Below the pieces are notes generated by a model. That model did not search any database. It saw only the letters and a list, made by a program, of their open reading frames with translations, and had not been told where the DNA came from. Shown here one piece after another: positions 43,201 through 56,674 of a stretch of 64,000 nucleotides of DNA. Position numbers and translations under genes: made by a program. Position 1 is the stretch's first letter, and every line of letters starts with the position of its first letter. The stretch comes from Haliclystus octoradiatus (Eukaryota > Cnidaria > Staurozoa > Stauromedusae > Haliclystidae), in the NCBI GenBank assembly GCA_916610825.1, contig OU744448.1, forward strand, positions 7,922,650 to 7,986,649. The letters run 5' to 3'.

Positions 43201-46200
43201 TTGAATCTAGATTCGAGATTCTTATTCTACTGAAAAACTACCGAATTTGCACCTTCAATTATGAAAATATAGTGAAAAGTGCTAAATTCACTAGCCTATT
43301 CAGTAAATTTTCAGTGGGTTTTCAGAATTTCAAAATTCGTAGTGACATATTACACGCACTTACTTGATAAATAATAGTCGTGGACCCTGGTGTCGGATAA
43401 ACAGTTGTAGTACTCGCTTTATGTTTTGAAACAACAGCAGCTGCTTGACAGTGTAAACACTAACATAAAAATAACAAATGAGTTAGATAATTAAACTAAA
43501 ATGTTTATAATTATCGCAATGTATGGATTGCATCAATGATTATCTCTATGCTCTATGGCAGAACAAAAATTTTTTTCACGATGTGTCCAAAATAAAAACC
43601 GCAACACATATTACCAAAATGATTACAACTAAGCTTTTGTGAGAAGCTTGGTTATCTTTAATTAAGTCATATACCTACTTAAGTATAATTAATCATCACA
43701 TAGGTAACATTGAGAGGCTTATATACAGAATATAATAATGACGCTATAAAATCTCAACAAAATATCAATTAAGTTCTTTTAAAAACAAAGCCAAATAAAT
43801 ATTTTGAATCCTTTCATAAATGTCCCGATAAATGTTTAAATAATTCAATATTTACATGTGGATAACGCGTTAATTTCAATAGCCGTGCATCAGGGAAGAA
43901 AATCTCCGATTTAATATGTTGTAAAACCATAGTTGCATCTAAATAACCATCCATAATCATATTTTATTATAGCATACAAGGAATATACTGTAGGATGTAA
44001 TACAATATTGAAAATAGCGTGTGTAAACAACGTAGAGCAATCTGAAATTCGCCACCGTTCTTATTCAGTAGGCCTATTATGACTATCTCAGTAAACGAAC
44101 TTTGACATGAATGATATGCACACACGACGTGCTGACGTCATCCTACGCGACAGGGTTTGTCGATGTATCTTATTTTCATTCTTTATAAGATAAAATTCCA
44201 CGTTGTCGACACATTTCATTGACCTTATACTACGTACAACCACGGCGTAATTTATTCATGTGACCTTCAATGGAAAATGACGTGAATCCAACGACAATCC
44301 TATCACTAACTTATTAAAAGGCCTAAAGATAAACGATGTTCTTCGAACTTCTGTCTCATTGATTAGGATCTGTAATCAAAACGTTCATTTAAAATAACCA
44401 ACTTAAATAACCACACCCATTGATTGTTGAGCATGCATATTATATAGTACCAAACAACTGAATCTGAACATCCGGTTTCCAATCCACTCAACACAGAACA
44501 ATACCATTGACATTTCAATGGTGACATACTTAGAAAACACAAAAGCAAGACTGACAATATGGTGGTTTTGAAAGTATTGCCTTGACAACAACGTTACCAT
44601 TAGTAACCATAGACTAAATTTACATTTCGGCGGTCTAGACATTCTCTTAAAAAGTGTACAAAACCACACCCCACGTGGAATACGCTCTCGCTCCTTCACC
44701 AGAACAGTGCAGACAATAAGTCCTTTGAAGCATGCTTTGATAGACATGAACTCAATGCATAGTCTCACTCAAGCACACAGGAGATTTCTCACGGTATAAT
44801 GAAAATATTTAAATCAATTTTTTAGAATGCATTCCAAGGGGCAGAACGCTTTTCTTTGGAAATGCCAAAGAGGAAAGTTTCTGACGAAGAATTGAGTGAT
44901 GTGTTGAGATCAACTGTCCCACGTAGTAAGTAATCCTTGCGTAGAAAGTGGGGGAAAAGAGAACAATAAAGTTTTGCATTTCCAGGAAGACAAAGGCAAA
45001 TCGGTCAAATTGATTATTTGTTAGGGATAATGATTATTTTTCACTTGGCATTGGCAAGATAACACAACGTAATAACGAAATTGAGACTTGTGCAAGTTAA
45101 CCGAAGTCTATGAACAACAGAATTTACGATGTCTACAATTTCAACGTGAGTTTTGTTCCTGTCAATCACAAGACAAAGGTCGAAGGTGATGTTTTTCTCT
45201 TTAATTCATTATTTGACGGACTGGACGGTTGTACTGCTGTTTCAATTTATTTATTAATTTTTTATTTTAATACACACACGACAAAATGACTCGATTCTGA
45301 TTGGCTAAGAGACAAGCTTTTTAAAAATGATGAAACATGTGAAATAACTTGATTGGTTGAGATAACAACAATGGAACTCAAAAAGAAACAATAACAATCA
45401 AATTTAGAAAAGTAACAGAAAATGTGAACCCCGTCGGAGAAAGAAGAATGTTTTTGTTGTTGATAGAACAGATAATTCTGAGCTATAACTATTATTGACC
45501 AAATTTAATAATGTTACATTTGCAATTTCTACTAAACGACGGTAGAAGAATTGAGGAATAGCCCAATCCATTTCTCTATTAACAGTTAGACTTCTTTGTG
45601 ATGATATATGAATATGATATGACTTTATGATATGGTTTTAATCTGGCACAGCTGTTGGCAAGTGTCACAAAGTCACAAAGGTCCAACAGAGTTTGATCAA
45701 ATGCAGGCAGGCGCCAGTCCCTTCATAGTCGTAATACAACACTGGGACTCCAAATAAATATACATAATATGTCTAACAGTCAGCTGACCTGATCGAATTC
45801 TCAATTGCTGATAGCAAATAACAAGTATTATAAATTTATGTTTTAATAGTATACTTATTTATGAATTTCTTTTAAAAGTTAGGTGTAAGTCAAAAGGGGC
45901 GGATCCAGCCAAAAATCTAAGGGAGCCTAGTTATCCCAAAATTACTCCAACAAAAAAATGCTTTTACCAAGAAAAACAAGTATATATTCAAGTTATTATT
46001 GAATCAACCCTCATATAAAGGCCACCAGCGTCATATAGGGTCAATTTATCTTCCTCCTGTCTTATTTATTTCCGGTTTTATTGTAATGACCAATGAAAAT
46101 TATCAACACTGCCTGTCGCTTCTGACAGTTAAAGATTTGTCTATATTGCAGGTCATTGTCTACAGGTCCTGATGCCACAGAATCTCAGCTATCTTGCAAG

Positions 46201-48501
46201 TTCTATAGAAATCATTTGTCTATCCATTCATCATCATCACACTTGAGTCTAAATGGTTAATCCTTGACTTGCAACAACAATCACCAGGATGAGAGGGGCA
46301 ACTACCCCAAATTCAGGACCGGTCGATTTTAGGTTGGTTGCAAGTATGTTTAAAAACATTTTCAAGCAGAGCAATCATTTCCTTCAGGACCAAATTTGCA
46401 AAAATCCTAGACCCCAGGACCTGAAATTTTGCACAATTATGATATTTTCGGATTAATGTCATCGCTTAATTATTAGATTATCTTTGTTTAGCAAAAAGTT
46501 GAGAATGTAAATATGCAATGCATTCGGTAAGAAAAATTGTGACAAGGGGAAATAACAACTAGCCCCTCCTTTAGCTCCGGCAACAATGTTATTACTAGAA
46601 AATGTATGCTACAATTTTAGTTCAATACAGTATAATGAGGCAAACCTTCTCTTCAGCTTTTCCGTTCTTGTCTAGGTCACGAGGATAAATGATAGTAGTA
46701 GTTGGATGTGGAGCATTGCCACTCAATTCTTCACATGTCTAAACAAGAAGGCAATAGAGTTGATAATATCCTCTGTTAACAACGCATATTATACAAATAT
46801 TGAACATTTTCTGCGCAAAATGGGCTATAATGAGGCACATGTAAGGCGTAAGAAAATCAAGAGCCGCCGCGGCGAGTGATTTTCTGAAGCCTTTTGAGTG
46901 CCTCATAGCAATCCAAGTGTTTATGTGACCCATATTGCACAATCAAGTGTTTAAAATGTTTAATACTTGATTTATAAAATAGAAATATCTTATACGCATT
47001 CACCAAATCCTTCCCAAACAAGTATGATCACACGTACTGTTCAATGTTGCCATAAATTATTGAGTGTATCGTTCAATATTGGTCATAAATTACCACATGT
47101 ATCATTCAATATTTTTAGAATAGCTAGAATTGTCGAACTATGATTTGACGCAATGTTCTTCTTTATCTCTGGTTATCGTTCGTCATAGCCAAATAATCAA
47201 ATTATGACATTAAAATTTATTTCAAATCAAAAATTGAAAAGTGTTTGTGTTGTGTTTCATTGACACAGTTTCAATCTTTTTTCAATGACACAGTTTCAAT
47301 CTTTTATCGAAGTTTTTAATGAAAGTTTCACTTGCTCTACCTTATAAACCTCCACTGTTATATTTACTCAGTATAGGTTACTTAGTTCACATGTTCAGGG
47401 CTTGATAACAATTGTCAATTGAATACTGTATTATGTGTACCAACAACAAACAACCTCAACAATAGTAATTTGCTGTTATCAATGAAGAAATCAGTTGAAA
47501 AGGAAAGTTGGGTGGCTAGTGGCTATCAAAGTACCATATAATCTGCTACCACTGAAGGGTCTGGCAGAAATGAGGATCCTGGGATCATACATTGTTGAAC
47601 GTTAGTCATAGGCCAAAAAATCAGGAGAAAAAGGTTGAGAAAAGTCTTAATGCATTAGGATTGGTGAAGGCCAAGTGAGGTATCAGCTTTCTTTTTTTTA
47701 TAGCTAACAGCCATCTTCAAACACTGAATAGTTAAAATTTAAAAACAGCTTCTTTGGCTGATATTGATTATATGATTTTGTTGGCCACAAAAAGGCAATC
47801 AATATTTTTCGAGCAAAAGTATTGGAAAATGAGGGTTTTTGATATTTTTAGATTTTCTCATTTCGATGTAAAAATATGGAGGACAAGCACAGCAACAAAT
47901 GACCTTGTCAAGGAACTTTGTCAAGGGAACATCTTCAGGATTTAGCCAAATCCTACCAATGTTGGTAAAATTAAAAGTAATTGGGCCATCTTCACATCCT
48001 GTTGGCTGTTGTTGGCTTGTATTGAATTATGAATTCCGCTTTTTTGCATTTTGGAAGACATTAAAATGTTTGCCAAAATGGTAAATATTATTTTGCCTTC
48101 TTCTGAGTGGTCATCATTTAATCATTTGGTCACCCCCACCATGTTTGCGAAAAATCATCCACATCCGTAGGATTGAATTCTACCAATGTTGTCAAAATAA
48201 AAATCTGTATGGCCCAAAATTAACCTGCTGGTCCCAAAATCAAAACATTTTATCCAAAAGGGCTCTTAAGTAAGCTCAATTTGAGAGAACATTTTTCTCA
48301 GAAAAAATTCAACAATTTCATAAACTATGTACGCTATCCAGTTATGATATCAAGTTCAAGTGTTCAGTGATTCAGTATTGAGTTTGATAGAAACTTGTGG
48401 AATTAAAAGTTGTGATATTAACAGTGTTATACTACATGTAAACTAATAAACGACTTACTTTGATATTAGCAGGAAATCGATAATGTTCACTTGTCACAGG
48501 A
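40239..48501 (-). CDS. Krüppel-like transcription factor, three C2H2 fingers (5' end not found)
   Basis: Five exons in phase give the last 231 residues: 48501-48459, 46738-46646, 43459-43364, 41311-41133 and 40524-40239. The final exon holds three C2H2 fingers with the KLF linker and spacing: [38 protein letters not shown] and [21 protein letters not shown]. The protein ends right after the third finger, as KLF1/2/4/5-type proteins do. The contact residues ([24 protein letters not shown]) are those that read GC/CACCC boxes. The N-terminal part is Thr/Pro-rich, with two similar stretches (PTTTIIYP and STTTVYP ... STTIIYQ). The first exon listed needs two bases from an upstream exon that I did not identify. 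KLFs are nuclear regulators of proliferation and differentiation. Confidence 0.85.
43129..43345. repeat. Dispersed repeat family B, copy 2
   Basis: Homologous over about 215 bp to 25099-25320 (ATACTGGAATGGGATTGGGTACTGAA, CATCAGACACTTGAATCTAG). It ends just short of the KLF exon at 43364. Confidence 0.7.
46825..46907. repeat. Fold-back element, GAGCCGCC-centre family, copy 2
   Basis: CTATAATGAGGCAC on the left pairs with GTGCCTCATAG on the right. The centre AAGAAAATCAAGAGCCGCCGCGGCGAGTGATTTTCT matches the complement of the centre of the 1719-1845 element. It lies in a KLF intron. Confidence 0.6.
46915..46995. repeat. MITE end related to 55498-55813
   Basis: AGTGTTTATGTGACCCATATTG, then TTATAAAATAGAAATATCTTA, matches the inverted repeat of the element at 55498-55813. 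Only one arm is present. Confidence 0.5.
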
Positions 48502-48576
48502 CTGAAATATAAACACACACGCAATACAATTATAAATACATTACATTTACAGATCTGTAGCAGCTTATAATAGCAA

Positions 48577-49400
48577 GCTGCTACCAGTGTTGTAAATACT
48601 CATTACTAAGTAACGCGTTACTCGTTACTCGTTACTTTTGGAGTAATTTTAGGAGTAATTAGTTACTTTTTTGAGAAAAGTAATAAGTAATCTAATTGAT
48701 TACTTTTTGAAGCAACGAGTATTATTTGAGAGAAAGTAATTGACGTTACTTTTCAAATTACTTTATGATTACAAAATATTTGCTTTGTTATCTTGTGATA
48801 ATTTTCAAAGGCGTTGCTGTCACTAAGTTCCGCTTTTTATTGTTCTGTCTGCGATGCAATCTCACATTATTTGCAGTTTTCACAAGAGCTATTCAAACCA
48901 GGTGAATTGTGTGATATATGACCAATAAACCCTATTCCATAACCTATTCTTCTAAGTTCTGACATTGTTCTGTTGATCAATAGTTTCCATAGTTTTTCAC
49001 TTTTTATTTAAGTGAGTTTCGAATATTGAAAAGATGATGTAGAATTTATGGCTATATCAAAAGTTTTCAACGTCAATTTATCTTCTGCTGAAGTCACCAG
49101 TATTAAATTAATATTCCCAAATCGATCGTTCCCCTTAGTAAAAAAACAAGATGGCCGCCATGATTGTCAAAACGAGACATGTCATTATCGAAAGGGAGGC
49201 AATATCTTTTGTTTCACAAGTTAAAGTTATCATGAAGTAATTAGTAATTAATTACTTTTTTGGGAAAGTAATTAGTAATTGTAATCAATTACTTTTTAGG
49301 CTGCAGTAACTAGTAATGTAATCAGTTACTTTTGAGGAAAAGTAATTTGTAATGTAATTTATTACTTTTCAAAAGTAATTCTCACATCACTGGCTGCTAC
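48577..49400. mobile_element. 808-bp hAT-type non-autonomous element with 8-bp target duplication
   Basis: The element proper (48585-49392) starts CAGTGTTGTAA and ends TCACATCACTG, the CAGTG.TG termini usual for hAT transposons. The exact 8-base duplication GCTGCTAC flanks it (48577-48584 and 49393-49400), the length hAT enzymes make. The ends are rich in AGTAATTA/GTTACTTTT subterminal repeats. No transposase frame. It lies just upstream of the KLF exon 48459-48501. Confidence 0.85.
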
Positions 49401-49954
49401 CCTATAACAATTGATTTGATATTTGGTTCAAAGTCAAGAACATATTAAAATGAAAATTGCATGAGAATAGTCAGTTTTACCAAAAAATCAATTAAAGCAT
49501 TGTGAATCGAGACAAAAGTGATTATATTGACAAAAGTATAGTATAATCCCCTATTACACTGAAAAGTATAACAATTTTATATATTTTGCCTTTGACCAAA
49601 GCATGCAGCCTTTTACACTTTCTTTTTACTCTGGACGCAGGCTACAAAAGCGATGATAAATCAAAAAAACAAACTTTATCATCACATCTTTTATTTGTTG
49701 AAAAATAGAGACAGTTTTAACTGCGCCTAACAGGCAGGCTGGCTGAAATACTATGCCTTTGACAGATTGCTGCTTTAGGTCTCAAAACTTATACTGGCTA
49801 TATTAGACAAATGGGTGATAATTAATTTAATAATAAATAATAATTGGTAGTTGATAGAACGAAATCGCATGATAAGAATATAATCTGATAGGTGAGAAAA
49901 CGAAATGGCATGTTGAAAATATAATTAGCATGTTAAAAAACGCATATACAGTAT

Positions 49955-50113
<159 letters not shown>

Positions 50114-50645
50114 TGGTATCTAACAGCAGTTGAAATAGTACTCAATGTCATTTAACAGAGCGTGAATAATAATAAGGCTAATGGCCAGAAACATGTACTT
50201 GTCTGCTGCTATGTATGTCTCAATTGCGCATGCGCAATTTTGAGCACTATCGACTTGGGACGTGTCCATACTTTTTGCGATATGCATTGCCCACTACTTC
50301 CGTAGTTTTAGCACTCTGGTATGGCACAGATGTTTTTTTCATGTGATGAATTTTTCACCACATTGATAACTCATTTTCACCTAGGTATATACCGAAGTCA
50401 GTTCCTTGTTCGCTCACTGAGCAGTACTGATGAAGGCTAATGGCAATAATATATTAATATATTAAATAATAATAATAATAATAATAATAAAAATCATCGT
50501 CAGGCAAATGAAAGAGAGAGAGAGAACAGATTTTACATCGTATTTATAGTTAAAAATTAATCTACATAATCTATTTAAATTTGGGGCTCTATATACAACT
50601 ATAATACACTAAACAATACATGAATATGAGGTAAAACCTGTTCTC

Positions 50646-50702
<57 letters not shown>

Positions 50703-50737
50703 TGAATTATATTTACAACAGAGGATTTCATTGACTG

Positions 50738-50836
50738 ATCTATAAGTCCCGCTTTGATATACCGCAAATTGACGAGCGGTAAGCGGGACTTATTCCCTTC
50801 GTACAGCGTTGTGCAGGATTCTGCACAACGGCATTC
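50738..50836. repeat. Two adjacent hairpins
   Basis: AAGTCCCGCTTTGATATACCGC pairs with GCGGTAAGCGGGACTT, and directly after it GCGTTGTGCAG pairs with CTGCACAACGGC. Both stems are GC-rich within AT-rich DNA. No protein frame. Confidence 0.6.
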
Positions 50837-51571
50837 TGTTTGATCTTATTGTTCTGACAAATTATCACGCATTTGATGTACGTGGAAAGACGGGGTCCAA
50901 CATTACGTAAATTAATGAAAGACGCAACATGCAAGCCAAAATAAAATGAATTACATCTATATGGAAACCATAGTTATTAAATCAAGTCGATTAACTGATG
51001 CTTGTCAAACCTTACAAACTTATTTCAACATCATCATTCAAAATACAGATGGCGAAATTATCTGTAAATGTTTTTACCCTTCAGGATTGTTTAATGTTGT
51101 ATCATTGTGAATACTTTGGGTTACCATCGAAAAATTCAGCCGTTCTACGTCGTGTACAAGAGCAATTGGGAAAGATTTATTCAGAATATAGCAACCTTTC
51201 TTGTGTAATGTTTATCATTTCCACAATGAATCATATTTCAACCTGCATTTTGATCTCCAACGAGCGCTCATAAATTTACAGTAAACAGCAGCGTTCGCAA
51301 ATTAATGACTCGCCAGAATCAGTAAATTAGAATGATAAAATCAGTTTTCCAGTTTAATTAGCTCCAATACCCTGAAATATATATACAACAAGTGACTTAA
51401 GCCAATATTTCTGTCAAATATTTTACTGAACATTTTTAAAATTTCAGGCTCTTATATATTTTACGATTCGTTCGCTGTTGACTGTTGACACCCTGGAATA
51501 CTCAGATAAAACTACGTCATCGACGAGATTTTGATGGCGGTTTCTTTGTTTTTTAAAACAATAGAATTGCC

Positions 51572-51645
51572 AAAGGACACAAGTCTCACTTACCAACATA
51601 TCAAAATCGTCATGGTAAAAGTGAGACTTGGGCAAGTCAAAGGAT
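51572..51645. repeat. Imperfect fold-back
   Basis: CAAAGGACACAAGTCTCACTTACCA pairs with TGGTAAAAGTGAGACTTGGGCAAGTCAAAGG on the other side of a short loop. No related copy seen in the window. Confidence 0.5.
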
Positions 51646-52646
51646 TTCATTTTCTTGACTAAATTGCACCTATTTTCACATCTTGTGATTTTATATTCTC
51701 GACCAAATCAAACTATTTCTCAACCCCTTTTGTACACTACGGTGTGTATACCTCATTACATTCTTAATAATCCCTGTATGTTCTTCTTGCCTATCAAATG
51801 AAACTGATGGTTAGGATTTTAATCGTTAAAACAAGTTTTCAGAGTATGCTCCATTTTGTTGATTTAATGCTTGGGCGACCAAGAATTTCTAAATACAGTT
51901 GAATCCGGCAATAACGGTATGCTACGGAGACAAATTATTTTACCGGTTTTGGTAGAATCCATTGTTAGCAGTAAATATTTAGCAAAGTTTGACAGTACAT
52001 TCTCAGTATCGGTTTGTTTTGGCTTACTGTTATTGACAGAATACCGTTAAAGTCGGAACTGCTATTGCTGGATTTTACTGTATATATTTAAATGAACAAA
52101 ACAATTTAGGGGCAAACTTTAGACAAAAAACAATTATTTTAATTTCTTAGTAGAAATAGCAGTTTGTCTATTTAGTGTGCCCAATATCAATTTTCTCAAT
52201 CTCAATTGTTTATGAGTTAATCATAATTAATCAAGACTTAGTTATAGATGTTTTGACAGTCATAGGCATTAACTACGCTGAACTTTGAAAATAGAATTAT
52301 AGCTACTAGTTACAAAGGATGAAGGGTCCTTGTGGGAACAAGCTGATCCGAGAGAAAAGACATTTCAGAAGTTATTATGATCAAGAACAATAGTAATTAT
52401 TATGAACAAAAATTTTTGAGGGTTTGTCGTAAGATCATATTTCAGTGTTTTGATTTTTGACGCAATCATAAATTATTTGAATTATAGTTAAAGCAAAATA
52501 CAATTTGGTTTGCTAAAACAAGAAATACTGAATCAGGGGTGCATGAAATATGTTTGATTTGGGTCGGTATTAGTTCATAGTCAACATCGGTCCCTAGCGT
52601 CGTCGCGCGTCATGTATTTCGTTATCCTTTAGTCAACATCGACCCT

Positions 52647-52655
52647 AGCGTCGCG
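52647..52655 (+). repeat. Target-site duplication, left (AGCGTCGCG)
   Basis: Nine bases directly before the left terminus, repeated exactly at 61454-61462. Confidence 0.9.
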
Positions 52656-52774
52656 GCGCATGGATTTTTCGTAACGCGTAACCCACATTCCATAACCGTA
52701 ACCCACATTCCAGTTTCGTTTTCATGTTTTTCACCTCGTCTCTGTGTGAGGAAGAAGTAGAAAAAGCGCGAAAA
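52656..52774 (+). repeat. Left terminal inverted repeat, 119 bp
   Basis: Complement of 61335-61453 with one mismatch (A/G near 52760). It contains a 15-base direct repeat, GTAACCCACATTCCA, twice, 20 bases apart, which is a plausible pair of transposase binding sites. Confidence 0.9.
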
Positions 52775-52853
52775 CATGAAATCAGAATCAAAACGCGAAA
52801 TCTAAGAGTAATGGTTCACTTCAAATAAATTATCTTGATCAAATATATTCAGC

Positions 52854-55674
52854 ATGGATTTGGATGAATTCGACCACTCTTTAATAGAAGCGCTGTCTGA
52901 TTTGGTGAGTATTACTTAGAGGCTCAACAAAATTACATGTTTTATTACAGGATATGTGTAAAGAGAATGTCGAAGGCAATGGCATGGAGCTCTTTCTTTC
53001 TCTACCTTATAAGTAGCCTTATGTGCTATTTAAACAATTTCGAGGTTAAATAATATTTGAAACTCAATTACATACCCTTTATCTTTTACAAAAACACTTA
53101 AATAAAGGCTCAAGTTTAAAAAAAATCAGATTTGCAAGTATTTATTTATTTATTCATTATTTCTAATTTATTGTACATGGTATACATCTTTTTTATAAAA
53201 AAAGATTATTTTCAAATGTTTCTAGAGTACATGTACATTATTTGCGTTTAATTGCAATACTGTTTCAATAATGAATAAATAAAATAAATAAATATTACTG
53301 GCATAAGTTATTGGCTATTGCCAGACATTTGTTAATTTTCCAGTCTCCAGTTATTCCCCAGTTTCCACATAGGTGCTAATACTGATTATAAGACCTATTC
53401 CAGTCAAGTAAAAGTTGTCAAATCATGATGTAATCATATTATTATCATGTGTGTATCAGCGGCTTTCCCGGAGGGTGAGCCCCAGGAACCCTAGGGGATT
53501 TGCTAAATTGGTCTCACCAAACTGATTTAACCCCCGTGGGTGAGGGGCAACATTGATTCTTCAATTCCCCCTCCCCCGGGGCCGGACATATTTAGCTTTC
53601 ATTAACAAATTCAAGGTGAGAATGTATCTAATAAATAAAAAAAGTCACACATATGCATAATAGAGTTAACAGGGGATTGTATACCATTGTAGGATTTAGT
53701 TATGATATTGTTTATATGGTAACACATTTTTCTTGTCTCAGTTGTATATCTGTGTGAAGTGTTGTCGTTACGATGTGTTGAATATTTGATGTCATGTAAT
53801 ATTTTAGGTATTATGCATGTTGTTCACGTGATTGTATTGTTTGAGTGCATGTGATGCCATGTGATAATTAGTAATGTGATGTGATTGGTGCTTCATATTG
53901 TCATGCGATTAGTAACTGTTATATGTATTTTGAATGCCTGTTGTTTCGCCCTCTTGCTTGTTGACTGTATAGGAATATCTGCAGAAAACATATTGGCAAT
54001 GAATATGACAACAAAAATACTAATACAATTTCTCATACATGAATGTGTAATGTACAACAAATCTCATGTGTTTTCAATTGTGGCGGCGATATTTTTTATA
54101 AAACCTGCTGACCATAAATTACATTGGCTGGGGTTTTCCCCGGGGTATAAATAGAATTTGCAAAAAAGACAAAACCCTTTGCTCCCCCTAGAGCTCTATT
54201 TTGTAACAAATCTCAACTAATCCCCTTGGAAGCCGGGAAAGCCGCTGATACACGCATTACACTTTCCAATAATTTTCATACAAATTATGATTGAAAGTTA
54301 GGTCAGTTAGACTACCCCACAGCACCAGTGCTTGTTTATTTTTGGAACATAAAACGAATTTACAGACACATTTGTGTGCACTGACAAGGAATAGAATCCC
54401 TGCCTCTCGCTTATTTAGTGCGGACATTCTACCACGGTTACCATGCTACCAGTGCACCAATGATATGATCATTTTCTAAACATATATCATCTATACTATT
54501 TCCCAGGGTTCTTCGGATTACAGGAATACGATAGAATCTGTTTCAGAAAATATTGAAGATTCCATTAATGATGAAGATACTGACCGTGTTAGACCTCAAA
54601 CATATCTTGGGAGGAAATCTGGCGAAGTGACAGGATATAACTTGTTTTTCCGTGTTTCAATGGTAAGTTGAATTGTGTTGATCTGTTTTTACAGTCAAAC
54701 AAAATTTATAAAGTCCACCCATATCCCTAATATGATGTGCCACTGACTGCGATTTTTATAAGAAAATAAATTTTGGCTGATGGTCAGTGTTATAATTTGT
54801 TTTCTTGATTGGAGCTCTGATTTAATGATCATAATAATCTATATTAGTAAAAGTAGCTGACAATCATATGATCGTATAACATCAGAGCCTCTATAAGTTG
54901 GTGGACCAGCTATACCAGTTGAGGTTCAATATGCGATTAAGGTGAATGCGAGAGAATACATAAAATACGTTACTATTTACAGTGTTGGGAATATGTGTTC
55001 AACAAAAGTTACAATATAAATCACAGTTGACAAGACAAGCCAAGCCGACAATCACTAGGCCTAAACCTCAAAGCGTTCTAAACGTTGTTCTTAATTCAAC
55101 TTTCTTTTCTATTTTATATTTTGAAATACATATATGCTGTTCCTAGCTTGTCTATCAGAGTGCTTTCACGTATAGTACTTGTACAGTACTTGTATTTCAA
55201 GTGCATATCGTTTCCATTTGGGAATTTTGAACTCATTTAAATAATGTATTTGTTCAGAATTTGAGCCCTGGTATTCTTATAACAAAGTGTATGCCTAATC
55301 GCATGTTATTTCAAATTACTGTATTTGAAATAGAAAAAGATTAAAAGAATTCATCCAGATTTGGACTTCTCCGTATTGAGCAAAATGATTGGACAGCTAT
55401 GGCAAAAGACATCGCTATGCATTAAAGAGGTTTGTTTAATATTAAGCAAATATCAAACACTTTCTGTTAAATAAGTGTTAAATATAAACATAGAAGCCAG
55501 CCTGAGTGTTTATATAATCCATATTGAACAATAAAGTGTTTGATATTGATCTATAAAATAGAAATATCTAATGACTTATAAGGTTGGCGTGAAAGAGACA
55601 GAAAACACTTCTTCTTCAAAAAGATAATGATTGAAATAAGAACAAGTTATATTTGTAAAGAAGAGTTCTGATTT

Positions 55675-55714
<40 letters not shown>

Positions 55715-56674
55715 AAAACCCTGTTAGTCTCACACATATTAGATATTTTTATTTTATAGATCAAATATCAAACACTTTATTGTTCAATATGGATAATATA
55801 AACACTCAGGCTGTTTTCAACAAATCTTTTGCTGTGCAATTATGATGACGAATACCATGTTGCAAAATACAGTTCAGAAGTTCATGAACCGTTTATGAAC
55901 AGTTCATGAACCTTTGCAGACAGTTCATGAACAGCTCATGGAATATTGGGGCCATCTAATGTTCATGAACTTTTCATGGACTTCTGAACTCTTTTTAGCA
56001 GGGGAAAGCTTAAATCATGACTTAAATTTTCGGTAACTTTTGGTAAGTTCAATTAATTCAACATTGTGTGTGTTATATTGCGTATATCAACACCCTTTCA
56101 ATATTCTGGGGGGGGGACTGTAAGAAGCTGTCTATCTTCAGTTCAACAGTCCCAAGAAAAGGTAGTCTTGCCTTTCGAGGTTATTCTTTCAAAAAATAAG
56201 GGCCTGCTCACACACTTGATTTTCATTGCGGCCTTATTTTAAGCATAATTTATACAAAACTATACGGGCACTCTATACACTTATGTCCATTTGTTTTTCC
56301 ATAAGGATTGTGCAAAGCGTGCAAACATTATCAATACGAGGCTGATACAAGGAAAGAAGTTTATTTGTCATGTATGCAATTGGAAATTCTCGAGAGAGGT
56401 GAATCTGAACCAACACATAAAGGATCATGGGAAATCCCATAAATGCCCCTCCTGCAAGAAAGAATTTTCATCACAAAAGTTGGTACAGTCCCATTTCAAT
56501 GATACACACAGAGAGAAAGTTATACCATGCAATATCTGCAACAAATATTTTGCAAGTAAATTCAGGCTGAATGAACACAAGAAGATTCACACCAGTACAA
56601 AATTTAAATGTAATGTTTGCACTAGTGTTTTTTCGACGGCCTCAAACAGAAACAAGCATTTAAAAAAGCACTAG
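52854..56674 (+). CDS. Transposon-encoded HMG-box plus four-C2H2-finger protein
   Basis: Four phase-0 exons (52854-52904, 54507-54662, 55340-55429, 56306-56674) with GT-AG junctions give 221 residues. The N-terminal 55 residues are acidic. An HMG-box-like region follows at about 58-110 (GYNLFFRVSM, HPDLDFSVLSKMIGQLW, then DCAKRAN), split over three exons. Four C2H2 fingers then fill about 118-221 (FICHVCNWKF ... HIKDH; HKCPSCKKEF ... HFNDTH; IPCNICNKYF ... HKKIH; FKCNVCTSVF ... HLKKH), and the stop follows directly. The HMG box bends DNA in other proteins and C2H2 arrays read sequence, so the product may bind the element ends or choose targets. That role is inference. It lies inside the element and converges with the transposase gene (stops 330 bases apart). 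Confidence 0.75.
55498..55813. mobile_element. 316-bp MITE nested in the transposon
   Basis: Ends CAGCCTGAGTGTTTATATAATCC and its complement form inverted repeats of about 75 bases with a few differences. The centre holds a (CT)n run (about 55678-55711). A related single arm lies at 46915-46995, outside the transposon, so this is an independent element. It sits in the third intron of the HMG/C2H2 gene. No clear target duplication. Confidence 0.7.
55868..55990. repeat. GTTCATGAAC-rich dispersed repeat, copy 2
   Basis: GTTCATGAACCGTTTATGAACAGTTCATGAAC and further variants, as at 4630-4880. It lies in the same intron as the nested MITE. Confidence 0.5.

Noticed and set aside
50998..51273. Exon-like stretch LPSKNSAVLRRVQEQLGKIY
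   Set aside because: It has some coding flavour, but I found no donor with a partner exon and no family match. It may be a gene relic.
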